Shown in pieces: positions 53,411 to 60,635 of a stretch of DNA of 64,000 nt. The notes below the pieces were generated by a model, which ran no database searches, was not told where the DNA came from, and saw nothing but the letters and a program-made list of their open reading frames with translations. Numbering within the stretch: the stretch's first letter is position 1; the number at the start of each line of letters is the position of its first letter. This DNA comes from Dokdonia sp. 4H-3-7-5 (GTDB lineage Bacteria; Bacteroidota; Bacteroidia; Flavobacteriales; Flavobacteriaceae). The stretch is from NCBI RefSeq assembly GCF_000212355.1, contig NC_015496.1, positions 1,798,001 to 1,862,000 of the forward strand. Reading direction: 5' to 3'. The translations under genes were made by a program, and so were the position numbers.

Positions 53411-53944
53411 CTACATATGTTTTTGAGTAACTTTTTCTTTAACAAACTCAGTCGCTTTTTTAAAATTGTCAGTACCTATTTCCGATTCTCCTAGAATGAA
53501 AGCTAAATTAGTCCCGACATCGATATCAAGAAACAGGTTATTCTCAATCACTCTATGGCTTTTGAAAACCTCCCATTTTATTTTGGCTTCATATTTATGA
53601 TCTTTATATCTAAAGAAGAGGTCGTCAAATTCCCACAAGTGATTTTCATTTGACCCTTTTTGTTTAAGAATTTCCGCATTCATTAAATCTAAATAGGATT
53701 TTTTACTTTTCTGGTAAAATTTATAGTAGGTGTAAAAATTCATTAAATAATGAATTCCAATTGCGACTAGCAGAAAGCCAGTATTGTTTTCTCCATATAT
53801 GATTAATCCACCAACTAGGATCATTGGAATTGCTAAGAACAGACATTTTCTGTTATTATTAAAGTTCTTCTTCCAAGCAGTGTTGAAATTTAGAAGCATT
53901 TGTTGGTTATAAATCTCTTCATTAAATGGAATTTCGAATATCAT
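53411..53944 (-). CDS. YcxB-like membrane protein
   Basis: 177 residues. Two hydrophobic segments (about 38-52 and 57-75, LFLAIPMILVGGLIIYG and GFLLVAIGIHYLMNFYTYY) lie near the N-terminus, and a soluble C-terminal domain holds 'WEFDDLFFRYKDHKYEAKIKWEVFKSHRVIENNLFLDI'. This resembles the YcxB family arrangement. Low G+C and lack of palindrome copies agree with an accessory patch. Function unknown. Confidence 0.65.
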   Translation of the reverse strand: MIFEIPFNEEIYNQQMLLNFNTAWKKNFNNNRKCLFLAIPMILVGGLIIYGENNTGFLLVAIGIHYLMNFYTYYKFYQKSKKSYLDLMNAEILKQKGSNENHLWEFDDLFFRYKDHKYEAKIKWEVFKSHRVIENNLFLDIDVGTNLAFILGESEIGTDNFKKATEFVKEKVTQKHM

Positions 53945-54036
53945 TTTGTTGAGTTGGTTTTGGTAGCTTATAAAATAATAGCAAACCCATGTTTTACATG
54001 GACTTGATTTTTAGCGCGGTTCTTTGTCTTACATAA

Positions 54037-54855
54037 TTATTTTTCAACCGAGGTTTCCCAGCCATCATATTCACCATTAAAATTTTTTGCTCTCTTTCTC
54101 AAATCAGACGTGATAGGAAAAATAGAAGAAATGTCTACGTTATCTACTCTAGAAATTTGTAGTTCAAAGGGGAGATTTGTTTCTTTATTAATTCCGGCAT
54201 AGTGCACTATAAAACCTAGTTCAATTAATTCTGCTTTACACTTATTCATTTCTGTTTCTTTAGTAAAATAAAGCCAATGGTTAACTCTTCGTGCCTTAAT
54301 TAGATCATCGCCAGCCTCTTCTAAATTTCGTAATACAGATTGGTCCGCCATATAATTTAAGGTCTCTTCATTTGGATAAAGGAAATCTAGATAGTAATCC
54401 CATTCTTTGTCCTCTTTAATGTTAAGGTAGAATTTATACTCTGGATATTTGATTTTATAGAAGCGCTCAATTTTTGAAATAATATTCTTTTGTTCTTTAA
54501 GATAAAAATATTCAAGTCTCTTTCCATTATGCATAAATGACCCAACTAGTACGAAATCAGTTTCGGGTTGTATTATTTCTATTAGTTCGTCAGCTGCATT
54601 GTGCAATACACTAAAAATTTCATTTTCTGGAAATCCATTTTCTTTAGATGTTTCATAAACTAGTCCGGTTACCAGAACATAATTGAAGTCTTGCATTGGA
54701 GCAATATCAATTAAATCCATTCTTAACGTAGTGGAACCTGGCTTTCCATTTTCATATGACGCCATATAAGTATCCCAATGCTCCTCTGAATTTTGTCCAA
54801 TCATATGTAAAGATGTAAGTAAGAATATTAATAAGATTGTAAGTAATTTTCTCAT
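54037..54855 (-). CDS. DUF695/RraB-like domain protein, exported
   Basis: 272 residues. A signal peptide ends near residue 20 (LHMIG). The central part ('HWDTYMASYENGKPGSTTLRMDLIDIAP..YVLVTGLVYE') matches DUF695, and the C-terminal part ('VNHWLYFTKETEMNKCKAELIELGFIVHYAG') matches the RraB-like domain found in regulators of RNase E. Cytoplasmic RraB proteins bind RNase E, but here a signal peptide is predicted, so the function must differ. One of a run of low-G+C genes. Confidence 0.75.
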   Translation of the reverse strand: MRKLLTILLIFLLTSLHMIGQNSEEHWDTYMASYENGKPGSTTLRMDLIDIAPMQDFNYVLVTGLVYETSKENGFPENEIFSVLHNAADELIEIIQPETDFVLVGSFMHNGKRLEYFYLKEQKNIISKIERFYKIKYPEYKFYLNIKEDKEWDYYLDFLYPNEETLNYMADQSVLRNLEEAGDDLIKARRVNHWLYFTKETEMNKCKAELIELGFIVHYAGINKETNLPFELQISRVDNVDISSIFPITSDLRKRAKNFNGEYDGWETSVEK

Positions 54856-54981
54856 TTTAAAAATTGTGTAAGTTTCATTGTAAGAAATATGCTTTTCGTG
54901 AATGTTTTATTCAAGGTAAGTCGTTACCCTTATTTCTTGAATTATCCATTGTTGGAAAATTCTATTTTAGCTAAAGTCAAA

Positions 54982-56232
54982 TTAATTAAATGTTTGTAGT
55001 AGTTCCTTATGTAACTCTGTTTCATTAATTCGTACAAAATCAAATATTGGCCATTCCAAATAAAACTCTCTATTTAATTCCTCCATGACAACTGCTTTTT
55101 TAAATAAACCAGATAAGTCTTTATGGTCATCATTTAAAATTTTAAAGGCAATTTTAAATATTGGGGTTGCTGTGCCTACTTTCATTGTTTTCAAAACTTT
55201 AGCTAAATCTTTGTTGCTTTTAGATTTTTTCAGGGCTATTGCATGATTCACTTTAATGCGAAACAAATAATCTTCTTGATTTTCATTTTTTGCAATAATT
55301 TGATTTGAATATTCGCACATTCTTCGCACTGCATCATTATTTTTGAATTTTAAGTCTTCAAATGTTTGTAACATAATTTGATAAATCGCATTGTCAATAT
55401 TATCCTTATCCCATTTCCCCCAACAATTAAATAGAAGTAATTGACCAGCGATTTTCAATTCATTGCAACTATTTTCAAAATAATCTTTTTGAACATGAAT
55501 AGGTTCACCAATTTTGAAGTCATAAGGATTGCCTGTGCGAGTTATATATTTCTTGTTGACAATTGATGAATTGTGAACAATCAAATGTCTCCTTTCTCTT
55601 ATTTCAATAATTTTATTCCAATTAATTAAGTCATTTTCTAATGAAATAGAGAGTTGTTTCTCAAAATGAATTAGAAGTTCATTAAATGTCTTTTCTACTA
55701 TAATACTTTCTACTTCCTTCAAAATTAAATTTTTTGTCGCCTCCTCTATAGTTTCAAATTCATTTAATTCCTTTAGGGTTAACCTGAATTCTTTTTCATC
55801 TAATGAGTTCTGATATTTATTATAGAAGTAACTCAGTAAATCAGTTAGAAGATATTCGAAATAATTGTTGAGCATTAAAAAGGAACTTCTCGATAGTATT
55901 TCATAATTACGTGGAGATATATTAGGTCTTTTTCTGAAAAGGCTTAAAGCTTTTTTAATGTATTCATCATCTATTACTTCCTCTTCAGTGTCCGTTTCTG
56001 GATTGAGAACAGTTTTTTTATTACTTTCAAGATCCTCTACGACCTCTTCAAAAAATGATTCAAAGCTTTCTTTTATATTATCATCTTCACCCGTTGCTAA
56101 ATTTCCAAATTTGCTGAAATATAATTTTACACTATTTAAATTCTCATTGTAAGAAAAGAATATTGATTGTACATTTTCAACAGTACCCACAGCCTCTTTC
56201 TTATCCAATAATCCTTTCTCTTCTTCACTCAT
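54982..56232 (-). CDS. Large HEPN-type protein (RiboL-PSP-like), possible RNase
   Basis: 416 residues without signal peptide or membrane helix. An acidic N-terminal part (about 1-95, with EEEVIDDEY) is followed by helical regions. HEPN nucleases carry an R-x4-6-H motif, seen here as R215-HLIV-H220 within 'EIRERRHLIVHNSSIVNKKYI', near 'FLMLNNYFEYLLTDLLSYFY', a usual HEPN opening helix. Proteins of this class occur in antiphage and stress systems. No partner (such as an antitoxin) is adjacent. AT-rich and without palindrome copies, it could be recently acquired. The defence role is inference only. Confidence 0.75.
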   Translation of the reverse strand: MSEEEKGLLDKKEAVGTVENVQSIFFSYNENLNSVKLYFSKFGNLATGEDDNIKESFESFFEEVVEDLESNKKTVLNPETDTEEEVIDDEYIKKALSLFRKRPNISPRNYEILSRSSFLMLNNYFEYLLTDLLSYFYNKYQNSLDEKEFRLTLKELNEFETIEEATKNLILKEVESIIVEKTFNELLIHFEKQLSISLENDLINWNKIIEIRERRHLIVHNSSIVNKKYITRTGNPYDFKIGEPIHVQKDYFENSCNELKIAGQLLLFNCWGKWDKDNIDNAIYQIMLQTFEDLKFKNNDAVRRMCEYSNQIIAKNENQEDYLFRIKVNHAIALKKSKSNKDLAKVLKTMKVGTATPIFKIAFKILNDDHKDLSGLFKKAVVMEELNREFYLEWPIFDFVRINETELHKELLQTFN

Positions 56233-56378
56233 ATTCTCTCCTTTTTAATTAATTTTTTTATAAACCATATCACTAAAATACAACATCCCAACACACCTCC
56301 TTTACGGTTTGCCTTACTCTAGATTAATTAATTTAATAAATATGTATAATTAACAGCATCGAGCTAACCAATTCAAAT

Positions 56379-56392
56379 TTTCGCGAAAGCGC
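56379..56392. repeat. Palindrome variant, left arm lost
   Basis: AAATTTTCGCGAAAGCGC: core 56379-56388 is intact, the right arm is complete and the left GC is replaced. Intergenic, before the lysS terminator. Confidence 0.9.
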
Positions 56393-56425
56393 ATAAAAAA
56401 ATCCCCACTTAAAAAGCAGGGATTT
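56393..56425 (-). terminator. Terminator of lysS
   Basis: Seven-bp stem AAATCCC/GGGATTT (56399-56405, 56419-56425). On the minus strand it is followed by a T run. Confidence 0.65.
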
Positions 56426-56468
56426 GATAGTCGGTTTTTAGGTTGTCTTTTATAGTAAGAAGGTGGGG

Positions 56469-58163
56469 TTAGTCTGCAATGGTTACAAACAAACCTTCGT
56501 CTGTTTTAGAAACTTTGGCAGCGCCTAGTTTGGTAAGACCTTTAAGGCCTTTGTCCCATCCTTTGTTACTTAAACCTGCTGCAGCTTTAAGTGCGCCAAG
56601 TTCTTGTGGGCTTTCCTTTTTAAGGAGGTCGTAAATTGCTTTTTCGTTCTCGTTAAGATCAAGTGCCTTCTTTTCTGGTTTCATCTGTGGGAAGAACAGT
56701 ACTTCTTGTATAGACTGGTTATTAGTCAAGAACATAATCAAACGGTCCATCCCTATTCCCATTCCTGAGGTAGGAGGCATTCCGTACTCTAATGAACGCA
56801 AGAAGTCATAATCTATAGAAGCTGTTGCCTCGTCATCACCACGCTTTGCAAGTTCTAGCTGTGCCTCAAAACGCTCACGCTGGTCGATAGGGTCGTTAAG
56901 CTCTGAGTATGCATTTGCAATCTCTTTACCACAAACCATCAACTCAAAACGTTCTGTAAGTTCTGGGTTATCACGGTGCTCTTTACATAGCGGGCTCATC
57001 TCTTTAGGGTAGTCTGTGATGTAGGTAGGCTGTATGTAGTTGCCCTCACACTTCTCACCAAAAATCTCATCGATGAGTTTTCCTTTACCCATAGTCTCAT
57101 CTACCTCGATACCCATGCCTTGTGCAGCAGCGCGTATCTCATCTTCTGTTTTATCAAGAATATCAAAACCTGTAAAGTGCTTGATACTATCTGCCATGGT
57201 TACTCTAGCATACGGTGCTTTAAAATCTACTTCGTGCTCACCAAAGGTTGCCTTTGTAGTTCCGTTTACTGCCATCGCACAGTGTTCTAGTAACTGCTCA
57301 CAAAACTCCATCATCCAGTTGTAGTCTTTATAAGCTACATAGATTTCCATTGCGGTAAACTCTGGATTGTGCGTGCGGTCCATCCCTTCATTACGGAAGT
57401 TCTTTGAGAACTCATACACACCTTCAAATCCGCCAACAATGAGACGCTTTAAGTACAGCTCATTTGCAATACGCATATATAATGGCATGTCTAGTGAGTT
57501 GTGGTGCGTCACAAATGGTCGTGCTGCAGCTCCTCCAGCAATAGGCTGTAGGATAGGAGTCTCTACTTCAAAATATCCTGCGTTGTTAAAGAAGTTACGC
57601 ATCGCATTAAAAAGCTTGGTGCGTTTTACAAATACTTCTTTTACGTGTGGGTTTACAGCAAGATCTGCATAACGCTGGCGGTAACGCATTTCTGGATCTA
57701 TAAACTCATCATAGGTGTTACCCTCTGCATCTGTTTTAGGTAATGGTAATGGTTTAAGTGCTTTACTCAATAGTGTGAAACCAGTAAGTGATACCGTAAT
57801 CTCACCTACTTGTGTAGTAAACAACGTTCCTTCTACACCAATGAAATCACCTAAGTCAAGAAGCTTTTTAAATACCTCGTTATAGTGAGACTTATCTTCT
57901 CCCGGGCAAATCTCGTCACGGTTAAAGTATAATTGTATGCGACCTTCACCATCTTGGATCTCTCCAAAAGATGCAGAACCTTGAATCTTCTTTCGCATCA
58001 AGCGACCTGCCATCACTACCTTCTCACCCTCTTTATAATTTCCGATAGCCTGTTTAGAGCTATGAGTAACGTGGTATTGTGCTGCTGGATAAGGATTGAT
58101 TCCTATTTCGCGCAAGCGGGATAATTTTTGACGGCGTACTTGTTCTTGTTCTGACAGTTGCAT
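56469..58163 (-). CDS. lysS: Lysyl-tRNA synthetase (class II)
   Basis: 564 residues. An N-terminal OB-fold anticodon domain (about 40-150, 'VVMAGRLMRKKIQGSASFGEIQDGEGRIQLYFNR') precedes the class II core (motif 2 'FRNEGMDRTHNPEFTAMEIYVAY', motif 3 'GMPPTSGMGIGMDRLIMFLTNN'). After the usual end ('VLFFPQMKP') comes an extra C-terminal domain of about 65 residues (LNENEKAIYDLLKKESPQELGALKAAAGLSNKGWDKGLKGL), which looks like a winged helix. This extension occurs in other Bacteroidota. Its role is not known. Charges tRNA-Lys. Confidence 0.96.
   Translation of the reverse strand: MQLSEQEQVRRQKLSRLREIGINPYPAAQYHVTHSSKQAIGNYKEGEKVVMAGRLMRKKIQGSASFGEIQDGEGRIQLYFNRDEICPGEDKSHYNEVFKKLLDLGDFIGVEGTLFTTQVGEITVSLTGFTLLSKALKPLPLPKTDAEGNTYDEFIDPEMRYRQRYADLAVNPHVKEVFVKRTKLFNAMRNFFNNAGYFEVETPILQPIAGGAAARPFVTHHNSLDMPLYMRIANELYLKRLIVGGFEGVYEFSKNFRNEGMDRTHNPEFTAMEIYVAYKDYNWMMEFCEQLLEHCAMAVNGTTKATFGEHEVDFKAPYARVTMADSIKHFTGFDILDKTEDEIRAAAQGMGIEVDETMGKGKLIDEIFGEKCEGNYIQPTYITDYPKEMSPLCKEHRDNPELTERFELMVCGKEIANAYSELNDPIDQRERFEAQLELAKRGDDEATASIDYDFLRSLEYGMPPTSGMGIGMDRLIMFLTNNQSIQEVLFFPQMKPEKKALDLNENEKAIYDLLKKESPQELGALKAAAGLSNKGWDKGLKGLTKLGAAKVSKTDEGLFVTIAD
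58106..58118. repeat. Possible decayed palindrome at the 5' end of lysS
   Basis: TTTCGCGCAAGCG, one base (A to C) from a variant copy. It codes SRLREIG, so it could also be coincidence. Confidence 0.35.
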
Positions 58164-58345
58164 ACAGTAATAATTCTTTTATATTTTTTGCAAATAAGCG
58201 CTACGCATAAATAGCGGTAGAGCGGCGCAAAGATAGTGATAGCCCGCTCAGAAATCAACATTGTAACAATCTGAAAATTATGTCGTCTTATTAAGTACAT
58301 CAATCAACCTTTCCTGCCGAAGGAGAGGATCAAAAAACTTCACTT

Positions 58346-58504
58346 ATGAGTATCTGGCGTGTCTTACTTGCCATCTTTTTTCCACCACTAGCTGTAATAG
58401 GCAAAGGATGTGGGTCTGTATTAATAGTTTTCTTACTTTGGCTCTGTGGCTGGGTGCCAGGCGTAATCGCAGCACTCGTAATATTAAATAATCCAAAAAA
58501 ATAG
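58346..58504 (+). CDS. YqaE/Pmp3 family small membrane protein
   Basis: 52 residues. The family signature runs through the first helix (MSIWRVLLAIFFPPLAVIGKG), then CGSVLIVFLLWLCGWVPGVIAALVIL. The pair of helices with Pro-Pro and GWVPG are diagnostic of YqaE/Pmp3. These small proteins affect membrane potential and stress tolerance. It starts upstream of the lipoprotein gene, and its stop is 2 bp before that start, so the two form an operon. Confidence 0.9.
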   Translation: MSIWRVLLAIFFPPLAVIGKGCGSVLIVFLLWLCGWVPGVIAALVILNNPKK

Positions 58505-58506
58505 GA

Positions 58507-59361
58507 ATGAGTAAAAATGTTTATGGACTGCTAGTAGTGCTCTTAGTGTTACTGGTGAGTTGTAGTATGCATGAGCGTATTGTTTTTAATGAAGACATGG
58601 GAGGTCGTTATGAATCTAAATTTGACCTATCACAAATCATGGCAATCGCTGCTCAAAGTGGAGCGAGTAATCCAGAAAAGAAGAAGGAAAAGATGGACAC
58701 TACCATGGTGTTTAATGACTTTCTAGAAATCTATAAGGATAGCATTGCCACATTACCAGCTGCACAGCAGGAGAATTTGAAAGCACTTAAAGACTTTGCT
58801 ATGAATATGAATATAGACGAGGAGAATGGCGTAATGGTACTTACTGTTATAAAAGACTTTAAAGAGTTTAAGGAAATAGAGCGCATCGCATATGATGTAG
58901 ATAAAGTATTTGAAAGCGCAAAGAAAACCACACCAGGCGGAGAGCAAGCAAGTAGTAGCCCAGCAAATAGTATGCTGAGTACAAACAAGGTGATCTATAC
59001 TTTTACCGATAATACCTTTAGAAGAACAGACCCTAAAGCGCTATCAAGACACCTAGAAGGCAGCAGCGAATTATCTGAAAAGACGAGACAAGACGTAGAG
59101 GATGCCGTTTTTAAAGATGAGAATGGAGAAGCCGAAAACAATATGATGAAAGAGATGGTACTAGGTATGGACGAAGTACTAGATCAATCTACTATGCAAC
59201 TAGAATACGTATTCCCAAGAAAAGTAATCTCCGTATCTCAAGAAAACGCAATAATCTCAGAAGATGGCAAAACAGTAACCTTCTCCATAGACTATAAAAC
59301 CCTACTAGAAGGAACAGACAAGACCTTAGAAAACTTTGAGGTGGTTCTTGAGGATAAATAA
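58507..59361 (+). CDS. Lipoprotein of unknown function
   Basis: 284 residues. The lipobox is LVSC (Cys19, in LLVLLVSCSMHERI). The mature part is rich in Asp, Glu and Lys with helices (ENLKALKDFAMNMNIDEENGVMVLTVIKDFKEFKEIE). 'YTFTDNTFRRTDPKALSRHLEGSSELSEKTRQDVEDAVF' and a C-terminal 'LEYVFPRKVISVSQENAIISEDGKTVTFSIDYKTLLEG' resemble a beta-sandwich. No named family. It follows the YqaE-like gene at 2 bp. Likely in the periplasm or outer membrane. Confidence 0.75.
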   Translation: MSKNVYGLLVVLLVLLVSCSMHERIVFNEDMGGRYESKFDLSQIMAIAAQSGASNPEKKKEKMDTTMVFNDFLEIYKDSIATLPAAQQENLKALKDFAMNMNIDEENGVMVLTVIKDFKEFKEIERIAYDVDKVFESAKKTTPGGEQASSSPANSMLSTNKVIYTFTDNTFRRTDPKALSRHLEGSSELSEKTRQDVEDAVFKDENGEAENNMMKEMVLGMDEVLDQSTMQLEYVFPRKVISVSQENAIISEDGKTVTFSIDYKTLLEGTDKTLENFEVVLEDK

Positions 59362-59382
59362 GTCACGATAATTATTATAAAG

Positions 59383-59412
59383 ACCTTCTACTATATGGTA
59401 GGAGGTTTTTTT
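59383..59412 (+). terminator. Terminator after the lipoprotein gene
   Basis: Nine-bp stem ACCTTCTAC/GTAGGAGGT with one G-U pair, then a T run. Confidence 0.82.
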
Positions 59413-59465
59413 AGTTTTTAAAAGATTTCCCCGTCCTTGAAGGGTGGTTTTTTCACAACTCGCGG

Positions 59466-59534
59466 ACATCTCCCCAACCCCTCTTCGAAGAGGGGCTTCA
59501 ATTTTTGCAACTTCGTTGCAATTTTTATGTGAGT
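59466..59534. repeat. Hairpin-repeat unit, copy 1
   Basis: Begins ACATCTCCCC and ends TGTGAGT. Contains the perfect 18-bp palindrome CCCCTCTTCGAAGAGGGG (59478-59495) and GCAACTTCGTTGC (59507-59519). Confidence 0.9.
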
Positions 59535-59613
59535 ATTTCTGTTTGTGGAGAGATGTTTTCAAAAAGCCTTCCCAACCCTAAAGGGTGGCTTTTTTATTTT
59601 TTACAAGCCGAAA

Positions 59614-59683
59614 ACATCTCCCCAACCTCTCTTCGAAGAGGGGCTTTCATTTTTTGCAACTTCGTTGCGATTCTCATTTGAGT
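59614..59683. repeat. Hairpin-repeat unit, copy 2
   Basis: Direct repeat of copy 1 with small changes. Hairpins at 59626-59643 and 59656-59668. It is followed by an inverted partial unit, 59687-59720, so 59614-59720 can fold into one long stem. Confidence 0.9.
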
Positions 59684-59861
59684 GTTCCCCTCTTTGAAGA
59701 GGGGCTAGGGGAGATGTTTCATAAGAGTAATCACATACACCTACTAAGAACAGAGTAGATGATTCCAAACAGATTTTATTGAACAAAGATTTTTCCACCC
59801 TTCAGGGCGGGGAAAAGAAAAATCGTTGTATTCACTTCTTAAGAAAAAGGGATTTTAAAAG

Positions 59862-59895
59862 TTGAGATATTTTTTTATGTTTCTGCGTACCTTTG
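59862..59895 (+). promoter_or_regulatory. Promoter of lipB with leaderless GTG start
   Basis: TTG at 59862-59864, a 23-bp spacer and the -7 box TACCTTTG (59888-59895), ending 4 nt before GTG 59900. Confidence 0.6.
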
Positions 59896-59899
59896 CGCC

Positions 59900-60625
59900 G
59901 TGAATAAAAATATCATTTTACAGGACCTCGGAAATCGAGATTATAAGGAAACTTGGGACTACCAAGAGACGCTTTTTAAGAAAACGGTGGAGATGAAAAT
60001 TGCCAACCGTAGACAAAACGCCGGACTGGTAACTCCTAACCATTTCTTGTTTGTAGAGCATCCTCATGTGTTTACTTTAGGCAAGAGTGGTGATCTTTCT
60101 AATTTGCTTGTCAGCGAAAAAGAGCTTGCCGAGAAAAAAGCTAGTTTTTATAAGATTAACCGCGGCGGAGATATCACGTATCACGGTCCCGGACAAATCG
60201 TAGGATATCCTATTCTTGATCTTGATAGCTTTTTTAGAGACATTCACAAATACCTGAGATTGCTAGAAGAGATGGTAATTCTCACCCTAGCCGAATACGG
60301 ACTTAAAGCCGAACGTTCTCCAGGAGAAACGGGTGTGTGGTTTGATGTGGGAACTCCGTTTGCACGTAAGATTTGTGCCATGGGTGTGCGCGCTAGCCGC
60401 TGGGTAACCATGCATGGATTTGCATTAAACGTAAATGCAGACTTAGGCTACTTTGACCTGATGATTCCTTGCGGGATAAAAGACAAAGCAGTGACCTCTC
60501 TCAATGTAGAGCTAGGTAAAGCAAGGGTAGATGAGGCAGAGGTAAAAGAGAAATTACTTAAACACTTTACAGCGCTCTTTGAAGCCAACTTCATAACTCC
60601 AGAAGCGGGCGCGGAATATATATAA
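59900..60625 (+). CDS. lipB: Octanoyltransferase (lipoate biosynthesis)
   Basis: 241 residues from GTG 59900. The LipB motifs RGGDITYHGPGQIVGYPILDL and 'GVRASRWVTMHGFALNVNADL' are present. The nucleophile Cys lies in IPCGIKDKAVTSL, followed by the conserved Lys. It transfers octanoyl from acyl-carrier protein to lipoyl domains. A -7 box directly precedes the start, indicating a leaderless transcript. No lipA gene is adjacent. Confidence 0.96.
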   Translation: MNKNIILQDLGNRDYKETWDYQETLFKKTVEMKIANRRQNAGLVTPNHFLFVEHPHVFTLGKSGDLSNLLVSEKELAEKKASFYKINRGGDITYHGPGQIVGYPILDLDSFFRDIHKYLRLLEEMVILTLAEYGLKAERSPGETGVWFDVGTPFARKICAMGVRASRWVTMHGFALNVNADLGYFDLMIPCGIKDKAVTSLNVELGKARVDEAEVKEKLLKHFTALFEANFITPEAGAEYI

Positions 60626-60635
60626 GGACGACGCG

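Larger units (their letters stand above)
59426..59815. repeat. Composite intergenic hairpin-repeat block
   Basis: Occupies most of the gap between the lipoprotein gene and lipB. Outer inverted arms (59426-59447, 59795-59815: TTTCCCCGTCC...GGGTGG and the complement with small changes) enclose two direct copies of a 70-bp unit and a third, inverted partial copy. Each unit has two hairpins. Translations in several frames look like proteins but lack start sites. I treat them as non-coding. Confidence 0.85.

Noticed and set aside
59326-59798. Minus-strand frames of 65-78 codons in the repeat block, with peptides like PLQRGE.
   Set aside because: They come from the hairpin-repeat units and have no promoter or start context.
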